Of a stretch of DNA of 64,000 nucleotides, positions 31,256 through 39,457 are shown one piece after another. How positions within the stretch are numbered: position 1 is the stretch's first letter; every line of letters starts with the position of its first letter. The stretch covers positions 4,526,001 to 4,590,000 of the forward strand of contig NZ_JAFBCM010000001.1 of NCBI RefSeq assembly GCF_016907715.1, written 5' to 3'. The position numbers and the translations under genes were made by a program. The notes under the pieces are model-generated. The model ran no database searches, was not told where the DNA came from, and saw only the letters and a program-made list of their open reading frames with translations. The DNA is from Tenggerimyces flavus (lineage in GTDB: Bacteria > Actinomycetota > Actinomycetes > Propionibacteriales > Actinopolymorphaceae).

Positions 31256-32245
31256 CTATTCGCCGGTGTAGCAGAGGCAGAAGGGGTGGCCGGCGGGGTC
31301 GGCGTAGACGGGGCAGCTGCCACCTTGGGGTGGCAGCTGGGTCGCGCCCAACGAGAGGGCGAGGCGTTCCTTGGTCGGACGGTCGTCGAAGCCGATGTCG
31401 AAGTGCAGCTGAGCTGGCCGGTTCGGGTCCGGCCACCCTGGCGGTTGATAGTTCTCCACACGCTGCAAGGCGATCATCGGCAGTGACTCGTCCTCGCGGG
31501 CGACCACGACGCGCCCGGGTGTGTCCAACACGCGCCTCGGCAGGTCCAGCAGGCCGCCCCAGAACGTGGCCAGCACGGCGGGGTCGGGGCAGTCGATGAC
31601 GACGCGCGCCAGTATGCCCAGACGATCGGTGTCGGCGATCGCACCGGGGTAGAGGCAGAACGGATGCCCGACGGGATCGGCGAAGACCCGGAACTCCCCA
31701 CTGTCATGGAGTTTCGTCGCACCGAGCGAGAGCACTTCGGCCTCAGCGGCGGAGAGGTCGGACACGAGCACGTCGAGGTGAATCTGCTGTGGGTACGCGG
31801 GATCCGGCCAGCGCGGCGGGCGGGCCAACCCCTCGCCGAAGCCGAGCGGCGCGTCGACCAACCGGGAGTAGAACGCGCTCAGCGACTCCACCTGCGAGCG
31901 CTCACACGCGATCGAGATCCCATAGCCACCGTCCTGCTCGTCGGCGCTGACGTTGAGCCCGGTCACCATGCCGACCTCGTCGAACAGCACGGTCGCGAAC
32001 GCCGTACCGACCGAGCCGGAGAAGACGGCGCGCACCATCACGTCGCTCACCCGCCGGACCTCCACCACGGCACGGTCCAAGCCCGCGTGTTCGTCCAGCC
32101 CCGGCCGCCACCGCGACGCGATCCACGCCGCGGCGTCCCAGTCCCAGTCCGCCGCACCGGCGGTCAGGGATGCGTAGACCGTCTCGACGTCGCCGCGTTC
32201 CAACGCCTCGACGACCACGCGCGCCCGATCCAGCAACGGGTCCAT
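31256..32245 (-). CDS. DUF3887-like domain fused to two VOC (glyoxalase-like) domains
   Basis: 329 residues from ATG 32245. Residues 1-100 resemble a DUF3887/NTF2-like domain (VVEALERGDVETVYASL and FDEVGMVTGLNVSADE). Two VOC domains follow, each with IHLDVLVSDL or LHFDIGFDD and ending DPVGHPFCLY or DPAGHPFCLC. The second-domain pairs of His/Glu suggest a metal site, but substrate is unknown. The C-terminal VOC repeats are of the Glyoxalase_6 type common in actinomycetes. It ends five bases from the convergent beta-mannosidase gene. Confidence 0.75.
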   Translation of the reverse strand: MDPLLDRARVVVEALERGDVETVYASLTAGAADWDWDAAAWIASRWRPGLDEHAGLDRAVVEVRRVSDVMVRAVFSGSVGTAFATVLFDEVGMVTGLNVSADEQDGGYGISIACERSQVESLSAFYSRLVDAPLGFGEGLARPPRWPDPAYPQQIHLDVLVSDLSAAEAEVLSLGATKLHDSGEFRVFADPVGHPFCLYPGAIADTDRLGILARVVIDCPDPAVLATFWGGLLDLPRRVLDTPGRVVVAREDESLPMIALQRVENYQPPGWPDPNRPAQLHFDIGFDDRPTKERLALSLGATQLPPQGGSCPVYADPAGHPFCLCYTGE

Positions 32246-32256
32246 GACGCCAAGCC

Positions 32257-33252
32257 CTACGGGACGATCTGGATCTTGCGGCCGATGCCCGCCTTGAACT
32301 GCTCCAATGCCTTCGCGTAGTCGTCCAGCGCGAAGCGGTCCGAGATCATCACCTCGGGCCGGAGGACCCCGGCGGTGAACAGGTCGCCGGCGCGTTCGAA
32401 GCTGTGCAACACCGCCATCGAGCCGGTGATCGTGATCTCCTGGTTGTAGATCTTGTACGGCTCGATCGTCGCCCGCGCGTCGTAGTTCGCCACGCCGAAC
32501 TGGAGGAACGTGCCGCCGCGCCCCACCCGAGACAGGCCGTCCTGGATCGCGGGCGCCGCGCCGGTGCAGTCGATCACGACGTCCCAACCCCGCGGGTGCT
32601 CCGGAGCCAGCGCGTCCGCCGACGTCGCCGTCGCGTCGCAGCCGAGCAGCTCGGCCGTCTCGAGCCGCTTGGCGTTCAGGTCGACGACCTTCACCGAGCC
32701 CGCGCCCGTCCGCTTGGCGAGCTCCATCATCATCAGCCCCATCGTGCCCGCGCCGTAGATGAGGTAATGGTCGGCGAGGATCCGCGGCAGGACGTCGTAC
32801 CCGCGCACCGCGCACGACAGCGGCTCGATCAGGGCGGCATCCGCGGGGGAGACCGAGTCGGGGAGTACGTAGAGGTTCTTCACCGGCGCCACCGCGAACT
32901 CCGCCGCCGCCCCTGCGGTCGTCACGCCGATCGCCGCCCAGTTCTCGCACAGGTTGCCCCGCGCGCGCCGGCAGTAGTAGCACTCGCCGCAGTGCAACGA
33001 CGGGTCCGCCGCGACCTGCTGGCCGACGCGTACCTCCGTCACCGCCGAGCCGATCTCGACGATCTCACCCGCGAACTCGTGCCCGGGGATCACCGGCAAC
33101 GTGGGCGCGAACTCGCCCTCCAGGATGTGCAGGTCGGTGCCACAGATCCCGCAGCCCGCGACCTTGATCACGACGTCGCGCGGTCCCGGCGTGGGGTCCG
33201 GAACGGTCTCGACACTGACCTCACCGGGGGCGCTGATCACGGCGGCCTTCAC
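32257..33252 (-). CDS. Zinc-dependent alcohol/polyol dehydrogenase (MDR family)
   Basis: 331 residues. Catalytic zinc ligands lie in GCGICGTDLHI and PGHEFAGE; the structural zinc loop is HCGECYYCRRARGNLC; the nucleotide-binding turn is GAGTMGLMMME. The closest resemblance is to sorbitol/arabitol-type dehydrogenases. It is the first gene of a pair with the VOC protein and has its own upstream inverted repeat, so it is not simply the tail of the polyol operon that ends to its right. A role in the same sugar-alcohol catabolism is plausible. Confidence 0.85.
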   Translation of the reverse strand: MKAAVISAPGEVSVETVPDPTPGPRDVVIKVAGCGICGTDLHILEGEFAPTLPVIPGHEFAGEIVEIGSAVTEVRVGQQVAADPSLHCGECYYCRRARGNLCENWAAIGVTTAGAAAEFAVAPVKNLYVLPDSVSPADAALIEPLSCAVRGYDVLPRILADHYLIYGAGTMGLMMMELAKRTGAGSVKVVDLNAKRLETAELLGCDATATSADALAPEHPRGWDVVIDCTGAAPAIQDGLSRVGRGGTFLQFGVANYDARATIEPYKIYNQEITITGSMAVLHSFERAGDLFTAGVLRPEVMISDRFALDDYAKALEQFKAGIGRKIQIVP

Positions 33253-33286
33253 GGGCGTCTCCTCATCTCGTCCTGGACGTACTGGC

Positions 33287-33308
33287 GGGTAGGCATTGAC
33301 GCCTACCC
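33287..33308. promoter_or_regulatory. Perfect inverted repeat upstream of the dehydrogenase gene
   Basis: GGGTAGGC-ATTGAC-GCCTACCC is a perfect eight-base inverted repeat with a six-base spacer, 34 bases before the dehydrogenase start. It looks like an operator for a dimeric regulator; none of the regulators in the window is an obvious match. Confidence 0.55.
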
Positions 33309-33362
33309 TGTCATCAAGTTACGGTCTTGACCGAATAGGGGGAAGCGGTTCAGGGGGGACGG

Positions 33363-33402
33363 AGCCGCCGGTCGAGCTGGCATCGCCAGCGCGCCGGCGG
33401 CT
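33363..33402 (-). terminator. Nested hairpin ending the polyol operon
   Basis: An outer stem AGCCGCCGG (33363-33371) with CCGGCGGCT (33394-33402) encloses an inner perfect stem GCTGGC-ATC-GCCAGC (33376-33390). It begins 20 bases beyond the kinase stop codon, in the right place to end the operon. Confidence 0.65.
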
Positions 33403-33422
33403 TCGCCGCGAGTACGCGCACA

Positions 33423-34361
33423 TCAGGGCACCTCGGCTCGCCGCGGCGGGTCGGCTCCGGGCCGGCTGACGGTCACGCCGGCCACGCGGGTCGCCCAGTC
33501 GAGCGCCGCGGCGACGTCCTCTCGGGTCAGCTTCGCCAGGCCCGGCCGGCTGAGCCGGTCCGACCGCGCCAGCGCGTCGAGCAGCCCCGCCATGAACGAG
33601 TCGCCCGCGCCGACCGTGTCGACGACGGTGACGGGTTCCGGTGCTCGCCGTACGGGCTCGTCGTCGGCGTCGAGCAGCGCGAACGACCCGTCGCCGGCGC
33701 AGGTCACGACGACCAGCGACGGCCCGCCCTCGACGGCGCGCCAGTCCCGCGCGATCGCCAACGGGTCCGCGTCGCCGTACACCACGGCCAGATCGTCCGA
33801 GCTCACCTTCACGATGTCGGCGATCTTCAACCAGCGTTCGAGTTGGACGCGGTACGCGTCGAGCGGGCCGATGATGTCGGGCCGGACGTTCGGGTCGATC
33901 GTGACCACCCGTTCGGCCCGTTGCGAGGCGAGAAACCGTTCGATCACCTCGCCGCCCGGCGCCATCGCGAGCGTCATCGAGCCGCCGTGGACGGCCGCGA
34001 TCTCGGGGCCGAGCTCGCGGGGGAGTTCGGCGTCAGTCCACTGCCAGTCCGCCGTGCCGGTGGAGTAGAACGCGTACTCCGCTGCCCGGTTCTCGTCGAG
34101 CGTCACGATCGCGAGCGTCGTCTGTTCCGGTGCCTCGACCGAGTAGCTGAGGTCCACGTCGTTCGCGGTCAGGTGCGCGCGGATCAGCCCGCCGAACCGG
34201 TCGTCGCTGATCCGCCCGGCGAACTCGACCTGAACGCCGAGGCGGGCGAGCGCGATCGACAGGTTCGCCGGGCTCCCGCCGGGATGGGCCGTGAACCGTT
34301 GCGGGTCGTCCGGGTCCGCGACGACGTCGACCAGGGCTTCACCGAAGACGAGGACTGTCAT
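33423..34361 (-). CDS. PfkB family carbohydrate kinase (fructokinase-like)
   Basis: 312 residues of ribokinase fold. The substrate motif GGSPANLSIALARLG is near residue 28 and the catalytic signature DTVGAGDSFMAGLLDA is near residue 250 (Asp base within GAGD). It overlaps the polyol dehydrogenase gene by four bases. In this context it would phosphorylate the ketose made by that dehydrogenase, most likely fructose or a pentulose; the exact sugar is not shown by the sequence. Confidence 0.88.
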   Translation of the reverse strand: MTVLVFGEALVDVVADPDDPQRFTAHPGGSPANLSIALARLGVQVEFAGRISDDRFGGLIRAHLTANDVDLSYSVEAPEQTTLAIVTLDENRAAEYAFYSTGTADWQWTDAELPRELGPEIAAVHGGSMTLAMAPGGEVIERFLASQRAERVVTIDPNVRPDIIGPLDAYRVQLERWLKIADIVKVSSDDLAVVYGDADPLAIARDWRAVEGGPSLVVVTCAGDGSFALLDADDEPVRRAPEPVTVVDTVGAGDSFMAGLLDALARSDRLSRPGLAKLTREDVAAALDWATRVAGVTVSRPGADPPRRAEVP

Positions 34362-35392
34362 GAGCCGGGCAGCACCACGGGCTTGATCGCGGTCTCGTCT
34401 CGCTGGGCGATGGTGAGGGCGTCCTCGACCTGTGCCAGCCCGAACCGGTGCGTGACGAGGCGGTCGAGGTCGACCTCGCCGGACGCGGCAAGTGCGATCG
34501 CGGTCGGCCAGGTGTTGGCGTACCGGAACGTGCCGGTCACCTCGAGCTCGCGGGTCTGGACATGGCCCAACGGCAGGGGAATCTCGTCACCTCCCATTCC
34601 GACGAGCACCACGCGCCCGGCGCGGCCGACCTTGCGGATCGCCTCGCCGATCGCCGGCGCGAAGCCCGAGCATTCGATCAGTACATCAGGCTCGAAGTCC
34701 ACGCCGGCAAGGGGTTCCGCGGTCACGTCCACGGTCGCCGTGGCACCGAGCTCGGACGCGACCGCAAGGCGGTGTTGACGTACGTCGGTGACCACGACCT
34801 CGGTTGCTCCGAACGCCTTCGCGGCCTGCAGCGCGACGAGCCCGATCGGCCCGGCGCCGGTGATGAGGACGCGCGATCCCGGCGCGATCCGCGCCTTGCG
34901 GCTGCTCCACACGCCGACTGAGAGCGGCTCGATCAGCGCCGCCGCCTCGTCCGACATCGAGTCCGGAACGGCGTGCGCGAACTCCTCGTGCAGCGTCACG
35001 TACTCGCAGAACGCCCCGTCGACGGGCGGGGTCGCGAAGAACACCATGCCGGGGCAGAGGTTGTAGCGGCCGAGCCGGCACTGCACACAGTGCAGGCACG
35101 GCACACCGGGCTCGAGGGAGACCCGCTGGCCGAGCTCGTGCTTGGTCGCCCCGCGGCCGCGTCCGACGACCACGCCGCTCGGCTCGTGTCCGAGCACGAT
35201 CGGCTTCTCCACGACGAAGTCGCCGATCCGGCCGTGCTCGTAGTAGTGGACGTCGGAACCACAGGTGCCGACGGCGGTGACCTTGATGAGCACCTCGTGC
35301 GGCTTTGGCGTCGGAACGGGGCGTTCTTCCAGGACGAGGTCCTTGACCCCACGCAAGACCGAGGTGCGCATGTTGGTTGACACGTCACTCAC
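34358..35392 (-). CDS. Polyol (L-iditol/xylitol-type) 2-dehydrogenase
   Basis: 344 residues of the medium-chain zinc dehydrogenase family. Catalytic ligands are in GTCGSDVHYYEHG and LGHEPSG; the structural zinc loop is PCLHCVQCRLGRYNLC; GAGPIGLVAL binds the nucleotide. The VHYYEHGRIGDFVV stretch is typical of sorbitol/xylitol dehydrogenases. It overlaps the upstream permease gene by eight bases and the downstream kinase gene by four, so uptake, oxidation and phosphorylation are encoded as one unit. The start MSDVSTNMRT could also be the internal ATG seven codons in. Confidence 0.87.
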   Translation of the reverse strand: MSDVSTNMRTSVLRGVKDLVLEERPVPTPKPHEVLIKVTAVGTCGSDVHYYEHGRIGDFVVEKPIVLGHEPSGVVVGRGRGATKHELGQRVSLEPGVPCLHCVQCRLGRYNLCPGMVFFATPPVDGAFCEYVTLHEEFAHAVPDSMSDEAAALIEPLSVGVWSSRKARIAPGSRVLITGAGPIGLVALQAAKAFGATEVVVTDVRQHRLAVASELGATATVDVTAEPLAGVDFEPDVLIECSGFAPAIGEAIRKVGRAGRVVLVGMGGDEIPLPLGHVQTRELEVTGTFRYANTWPTAIALAASGEVDLDRLVTHRFGLAQVEDALTIAQRDETAIKPVVLPGS

Positions 35393-36248
35393 CTGTCACG
35401 GCTCCGAGCGTGAGGCCGGTGACCAGCCACCGGCGTACGGCAAGCCCCGCGAGCATCATCGGGACCACCACGAACGTACCGATCGCGCACAACTGGCCCC
35501 AGTCGATGCCGGTCTGGGTCACCAGCTGACTGGCCGCGATCGGCAGCGTCTGGGAGTTTGGACCACTGAACACCAGCGCGAACGCGTAGTCGTTCCAGGC
35601 GAAGACCAGGCACAGCACGAATGTGGTCACGAGACCGGACTTCGTCAAGGGCAGGATGACCTGCCAGAACGCCTGCCAGCGCGAGCAGCCCGCGACCAGT
35701 GCCGATTCCTCCAGGCTTGGTGGGAGATCGGCGAAGAACGCGCTCATCAACCAGATCGCGAACGGCAGGTCGAACGTGAGGTACGCGAGCACGAGGCCGG
35801 GGATTGAGTCGATCAGCCCGAGCTGCCGGAAGATCAGGAACAGTGGCAGTACGACGGCGGCGATCGGTGCCATGCGGGTCGAGATGATCCAGAAACTGAG
35901 GTGCTTCTTGCCGCGCATCTGCGTTCTGGCGAGCCCGTACCCGGCGAGGGCGCCGATCGCGACGGCGAGGAACGCGGACAGGCCGGCGGCGACGATGCTG
36001 TGCCAGAGGTATGGCGTGAGGTTGTTCGCGCCGGTGAACAGGCCGGTGTAGTTGTCGAGTGTCGGAGCGAAGAGCACCTTGGGGTCGGCGGAGGTGACGT
36101 CCTGGTCGTTCTTGAAGGACGACGTGAACATCCACAGCAGCGGGACAAGGGTCCAGACCAGTCCGACGGCGAGCACGATCCAGACGATGACGCGGGCCTT
36201 CTTGGTGCCGCGTTCGAGTGGACTGGCGGGTATGGAGACGGCGCTCAT
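35385..36248 (-). CDS. Carbohydrate ABC transporter permease (MalG type)
   Basis: 287 residues from ATG 36248, overlapping the partner permease stop by four bases. Six membrane helices are visible, and the loop contacting the ATPase reads EESALVAGCSRWQAFWQVILPL, the EAA motif of MalG-type permeases. It pairs with the MalF-type permease and the binding protein upstream. No ATPase gene is present; a shared MsiK-like ATPase encoded elsewhere is expected in actinomycetes. Confidence 0.9.
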   Translation of the reverse strand: MSAVSIPASPLERGTKKARVIVWIVLAVGLVWTLVPLLWMFTSSFKNDQDVTSADPKVLFAPTLDNYTGLFTGANNLTPYLWHSIVAAGLSAFLAVAIGALAGYGLARTQMRGKKHLSFWIISTRMAPIAAVVLPLFLIFRQLGLIDSIPGLVLAYLTFDLPFAIWLMSAFFADLPPSLEESALVAGCSRWQAFWQVILPLTKSGLVTTFVLCLVFAWNDYAFALVFSGPNSQTLPIAASQLVTQTGIDWGQLCAIGTFVVVPMMLAGLAVRRWLVTGLTLGAVTGE

Positions 36249-37171
36249 CTCGTCAGTCCCTTCTGGTCGAGCAGCCTGACGAAGACCCTTGCGATGACGA
36301 TGCTCGCGGCGAGCATGACGAGTCCGATGGCCGCGGCGTAGCCGAGATCGAAGAAGCGGAACGCGGTCTCGTACAGCCTTACCGGGACGACCTTCGTCGC
36401 GTCGGCGGGACCGCCGTTCGTGGTGACCCAGATGATGTCGAAGTAGCGGATCGCGTCCATCGAGCGGATGAGGAGCGCGACGAGGAGGACGTTCGCGATG
36501 CTGGGGAGCACGATGTGGCGCAGGCTCTTCCAGGTGCCGGCGCCGTCGAGGCTCGCGGCCTCCCTGATGCTGAGCGGGACGGATGACAGGCCGGCGAGGG
36601 TGATCAGCGTGATGAGCGGCGTCCACTCCCAGACGTCCATGAAGACGACGGCGGCGAACGCGGAGTACTTGCCGCCAAGAATGTCGCCCTCGTAGCCGAG
36701 CGTTCTCAGCACCGCTGTGTAGAGGCCGAACGTCGAGTCGGTGAGGAACCTGCCGAGCAGCCCGACGATCACTGGCGCGACGAACATCGGGAGCAGGAGG
36801 AGGGACAGAACGGCGTTGCGGCCTTTGAGGAGTCGCCAGAGGCAGATCGCGAGGCCGACGCCGAACAGCATCTCGAGGCCCAGGGTGAGCAGGAAGAAGA
36901 CCGCGGTGCGGAGCCAGTTCGCGGCGAGGTCGGGGTCGGTGAAGAACCTCGCCCAGTTCTCCAGACCGACGAACCCGACAGCGACGCCGCCGAGCAGGCG
37001 GATCCTCGAGACGGACATGACGAGGATCGCGATGAACGGGAGAATGCTCAGTGCGGCAAGGAGAATCACACCGGGCGCGAGCAGCTTACCCTCGAACGCG
37101 AGCAACGGCTTCTTCGGCTTGGCGGGCGGCGGCGTAGCCGCGTGCTGCGGAGCCTTGGTGAGCGTCGCCAT
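36245..37171 (-). CDS. Carbohydrate ABC transporter permease (MalF type)
   Basis: 308 residues from ATG 37171, eight bases after GGAGG; two in-frame GTG codons directly before it are less well spaced. Six membrane helices follow a basic N-terminal region rich in Pro and Lys. The EAA-type loop is IREAASLDGAGTWKSLRHIVLPS. The ribosome site lies one base from the end of palindromic unit 1 of the upstream array, so array structure could affect its translation. Confidence 0.9.
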   Translation of the reverse strand: MATLTKAPQHAATPPPAKPKKPLLAFEGKLLAPGVILLAALSILPFIAILVMSVSRIRLLGGVAVGFVGLENWARFFTDPDLAANWLRTAVFFLLTLGLEMLFGVGLAICLWRLLKGRNAVLSLLLLPMFVAPVIVGLLGRFLTDSTFGLYTAVLRTLGYEGDILGGKYSAFAAVVFMDVWEWTPLITLITLAGLSSVPLSIREAASLDGAGTWKSLRHIVLPSIANVLLVALLIRSMDAIRYFDIIWVTTNGGPADATKVVPVRLYETAFRFFDLGYAAAIGLVMLAASIVIARVFVRLLDQKGLTR

Positions 37172-37187
37172 CACCACTCACCTCCGT

Positions 37188-37272
37188 CCACAGCTCGAAG
37201 CGACTTCACCCATCGGAACGGGGCTGTGCCGCCCGGGGCATCGATTCCCAACCCCAGTTGGGTGGGTGAAGT
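37188..37272. repeat. Palindromic 84-bp unit, copy 1
   Basis: Begins CCACAGCT, then ACTTCACCCA (37203-37212) pairing with TGGGTGAAGT (37263-37272). Inside, CCCAAC-CCCA-GTTGGG forms a second stem. It directly abuts the ribosome site of the permease gene. Confidence 0.85.
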
Positions 37273-37350
37273 GGCGGCGGCTGGGGATATGTGGACGGCG
37301 AAGGGTGCGGTGCGCGTGGACGCTGGCAAGGCTGGCGTTGTCCCCACCGT

Positions 37351-37434
37351 CAACAGCTGCTGCGACTTCACCCACGGGAACGGGCTTGTGGTAGCCCGGG
37401 CATCGATTGCCAACCCCGGTTGGGTGGGTGAAGT
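37351..37434. repeat. Palindromic 84-bp unit, copy 2
   Basis: Begins CAACAGCTGCTGCG; ACTTCACCCA (37365-37374) pairs with TGGGTGAAGT (37425-37434). The interior GGGCATCGATTGCCAACCCC is nearly the same as in copies 1 and 4. Confidence 0.85.
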
Positions 37435-37491
37435 GGTGGCGGGTTGTGGAGGGCGAGCGGTTGCGGCTTCGATTCGCTCCGCGCGCGGTCT

Positions 37492-37575
37492 CCACAGCTT
37501 GCGCGACTTTGCCCAGGGGAACGGGGTGCTAGCGGTCCGGCAATCGGTTGCTGACCCCGGTTGGGTGGGTGAAGT
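37492..37575. repeat. Palindromic 84-bp unit, copy 3
   Basis: Begins CCACAGCTTGCGCG; ACTTTGCCCA (37506-37515) faces TGGGTGAAGT (37566-37575). The two differing bases keep pairing as T:G and G:T wobbles in RNA. Confidence 0.82.
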
Positions 37576-37611
37576 GGTGGCGGGTTGTGGGCGGCGAGCG
37601 GTTGCGGCAGC

Positions 37612-37723
37612 GGTGGCGGTGGTGGTGGCGGCCGTGGTGGCGGCGGCGGCCGTGGTGGTGGCGGTGGCCGTGGTGGTGGCGGTGGCCGTGGTGGTGGCGG
37701 CCGTGGTGGTGGCGGTCGTGGGG
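37612..37723. repeat. G-rich minisatellite (GGTGGTGGCGG[TGG]CCGT units of 15-18 bp)
   Basis: About six tandem units of 15 or 18 bp, G-rich on the plus strand, which is the template for the minus-strand operon. Many runs of GG separated by one or two bases could form G-quadruplexes. It lies between palindromic units 3 and 4. Confidence 0.85.
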
Positions 37724-37743
37724 ACCGGTGCTGTCCCCAGTTT

Positions 37744-37827
37744 CCACAGCTGCTGCGACTTCCCTAGCCGGGATGGGGTCTTCACAGCCGGGACATCGAT
37801 TGCCAACCCCAGTTGGGTTAGGGAAGT
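37744..37827. repeat. Palindromic 84-bp unit, copy 4 (both arms changed)
   Basis: Begins CCACAGCTGCTGCG; ACTTCCCTA (37758-37766) pairs with TAGGGAAGT (37819-37827). Both arms differ from copies 1-3 in matching positions, so pairing is kept. It starts 33 bases beyond the binding-protein stop codon. Confidence 0.85.
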
Positions 37828-37859
37828 GCCGGCAGCGGGGGCGGTGGGTGGAGTGTGCA

Positions 37860-39314
37860 TCAGCCGGCCCATCCTCTCGCGACGATGCGGTCGAAGCGCT
37901 TGGCTGTTTCTCTCATCGCCTCCGCTGGGGTGGCGTCGCCGACGAGCATGCGGGAGAGCTGGGTGTAGATCGCGGTGTCGCACTCGTTCCACATGGGGAT
38001 CTTTGGGCGCAGGCCGATGTTCTCGTCCTGCCACGCCTCACTGACCGCGGGGGCGGTGAGGATGTTCGGCATCGCGGACGGGCGTTGCTCCGCGTCACGC
38101 ACCTCGGGCAGCTCGTACACCGACGTCCGCGTGGGCGTTCCGCCGCCGGCCTTGCTCTTCAGGTTCGCGAGCTGGATCTCCGGCGATGTCGACCAGACTA
38201 GGAACAGCCAGGCGGCGCGGCGTTCGTTCGGCAGCGTGTTCGCGCTGATGCCGATGCCGCATCCCCCGTAGTGGTTGGCCGAACGGGCCGGTCCCTTGGG
38301 CAGTCGCGCGTAGCCGACCTTGCCCGGGAGCGCGGTCTCGTTCGACGCCGCGAACTCGTGCCAGTTCGGGCACATCGCGATCCGACCCGCACGGAAAGCC
38401 GCGCCGACGCCGTCCCAGTCCCAGGTACGGGACGCCGGGTCGGCCGACGCGAGCAGCGAGGCGTACATCTCCGCGGCCGCGATGCCGGCGTCGTCAGCAA
38501 GCTGGCAAGGCCCCGGATCGACCTTCCCGATCCGGCCGACGGTCGTGCCGTCCTCGAAGTAGTCGCCGCCGTATGCCCAGAGCAGGTTGGAGAAATCGCA
38601 CATCAGCGAATCGTGCTGCTTCGCCTGATGTCCGGTCCCGTACTCCACCTCGGATGCATTGTCGTTGAACCACGAAGCGATCGCCGCGTACTGCTCCCAG
38701 GTGCTCGAGTCGCCGGGCTTCGGGTCGAAGCCGAGGTCGTTGCCGAGCTGGTCGCCGTACTTCTCGAACAGGTCGGCGCGGTACTGCCAGATCATCGTCG
38801 GGCAGTCGTACGGGAGCGCGAACACCGCGTCTGGCTCGGAGAAGCGCCCGGCCGCGTCGAGCTGCGTGCCGATGAAGTCGTCGAAGCCGCCCTCGAGCTG
38901 CGGCAACGAGCTCTCCGAAGCGAGCTCGCGGAGGTCGACCAGACCCTTCGCGTACGGCGCGAGCACCTGGTACGGGTCGGCGTACACGAGCTGGTACTGC
39001 GACTGGCCGGACGCGAGGTCGAGCGCGACCTTCTGGACCAGCGCGGTGAGCTCGAGCGTGACGATGTTGACGCGGATGCCGGTGAGCTCGGTGAACGGGC
39101 GGAGGTTGGCCGCGATCGCGGCGGTGGGCGCGGTGTTCTCGGAGATGAAGTTGAGCGTCGTTCCTTCGAACTGCCGCCAGGGGTCGTCGCTGTTGGTCCG
39201 CTTGGCGTCGGCATGGCTGCCGCAGCCCGCGAGTCCGGCCAGTGCGAGCCCCGCTCCGGTCCCGAGCAGTTGCCGTCTCGTGCTACGCCGAGGCCTTCTG
39301 CTGAGCGATCTCAT
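37860..39314 (-). CDS. Carbohydrate ABC transporter substrate-binding lipoprotein
   Basis: 484 residues from ATG 39314 behind GGAGGG. The signal peptide has a twin-arginine-like RRSTRRQLLG and a lipobox LAGLAGC, so it is exported (perhaps by Tat) and lipid-anchored outside the cell. The body has the family 1 solute-binding layout: TTLNFISENTAPT, LVYADPYQVLAPYAKGLVDL, ALPYDCPTMIWQYRADLFEKYG, AWLFLVWSTSPE. It is the first gene of the operon and is separated from its permeases by the 0.7-kb repeat region. The downstream dehydrogenase and kinase suggest a sugar alcohol as ligand. Confidence 0.88.
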   Translation of the reverse strand: MRSLSRRPRRSTRRQLLGTGAGLALAGLAGCGSHADAKRTNSDDPWRQFEGTTLNFISENTAPTAAIAANLRPFTELTGIRVNIVTLELTALVQKVALDLASGQSQYQLVYADPYQVLAPYAKGLVDLRELASESSLPQLEGGFDDFIGTQLDAAGRFSEPDAVFALPYDCPTMIWQYRADLFEKYGDQLGNDLGFDPKPGDSSTWEQYAAIASWFNDNASEVEYGTGHQAKQHDSLMCDFSNLLWAYGGDYFEDGTTVGRIGKVDPGPCQLADDAGIAAAEMYASLLASADPASRTWDWDGVGAAFRAGRIAMCPNWHEFAASNETALPGKVGYARLPKGPARSANHYGGCGIGISANTLPNERRAAWLFLVWSTSPEIQLANLKSKAGGGTPTRTSVYELPEVRDAEQRPSAMPNILTAPAVSEAWQDENIGLRPKIPMWNECDTAIYTQLSRMLVGDATPAEAMRETAKRFDRIVARGWAG

Positions 39315-39386
39315 GTCGGGCCCTCCTGCGAGGGGAAGTGGGATTGGGTCCAGGTTGACCGTTCTGATCACCCAAAGTCAAGGGAC

Positions 39387-39436
39387 TCGGACAGATTCGA
39401 AGGAGATCGGACACCGAAGTGCTTGCGACTCGGACA
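39387..39436. promoter_or_regulatory. Three direct repeats of TCGGACA, candidate DeoR operator
   Basis: TCGGACA occurs at 39387-39393, 39407-39413 and 39430-39436, spaced 20 and 23 bases, roughly two helical turns. They lie in the divergent gap between the binding-protein gene and the DeoR-type regulator, whose family often binds direct repeats. Confidence 0.55.
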
Positions 39437-39457
39437 TCGGGCTGTCATCGTGGTGCC

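Noticed and set aside
37529-37747. His-rich minus-strand frame in the minisatellite
   Set aside because: Pure product of the tandem repeat, not a metal-binding peptide gene.
37188-37827. CRISPR array
   Set aside because: The four units are 84-85 bp, themselves palindromic, irregularly spaced, and there are no cas genes or uniform spacers.
37142-38044. A long plus-strand open frame with repeated peptides such as DFTHGNG and NPGWVGEV, and a Val/Ala-rich run
   Set aside because: It is produced by reading through the palindromic array and the minisatellite, lies antisense to two real genes at its ends, and has no sensible domain. The repeats make better sense as DNA/RNA structure.
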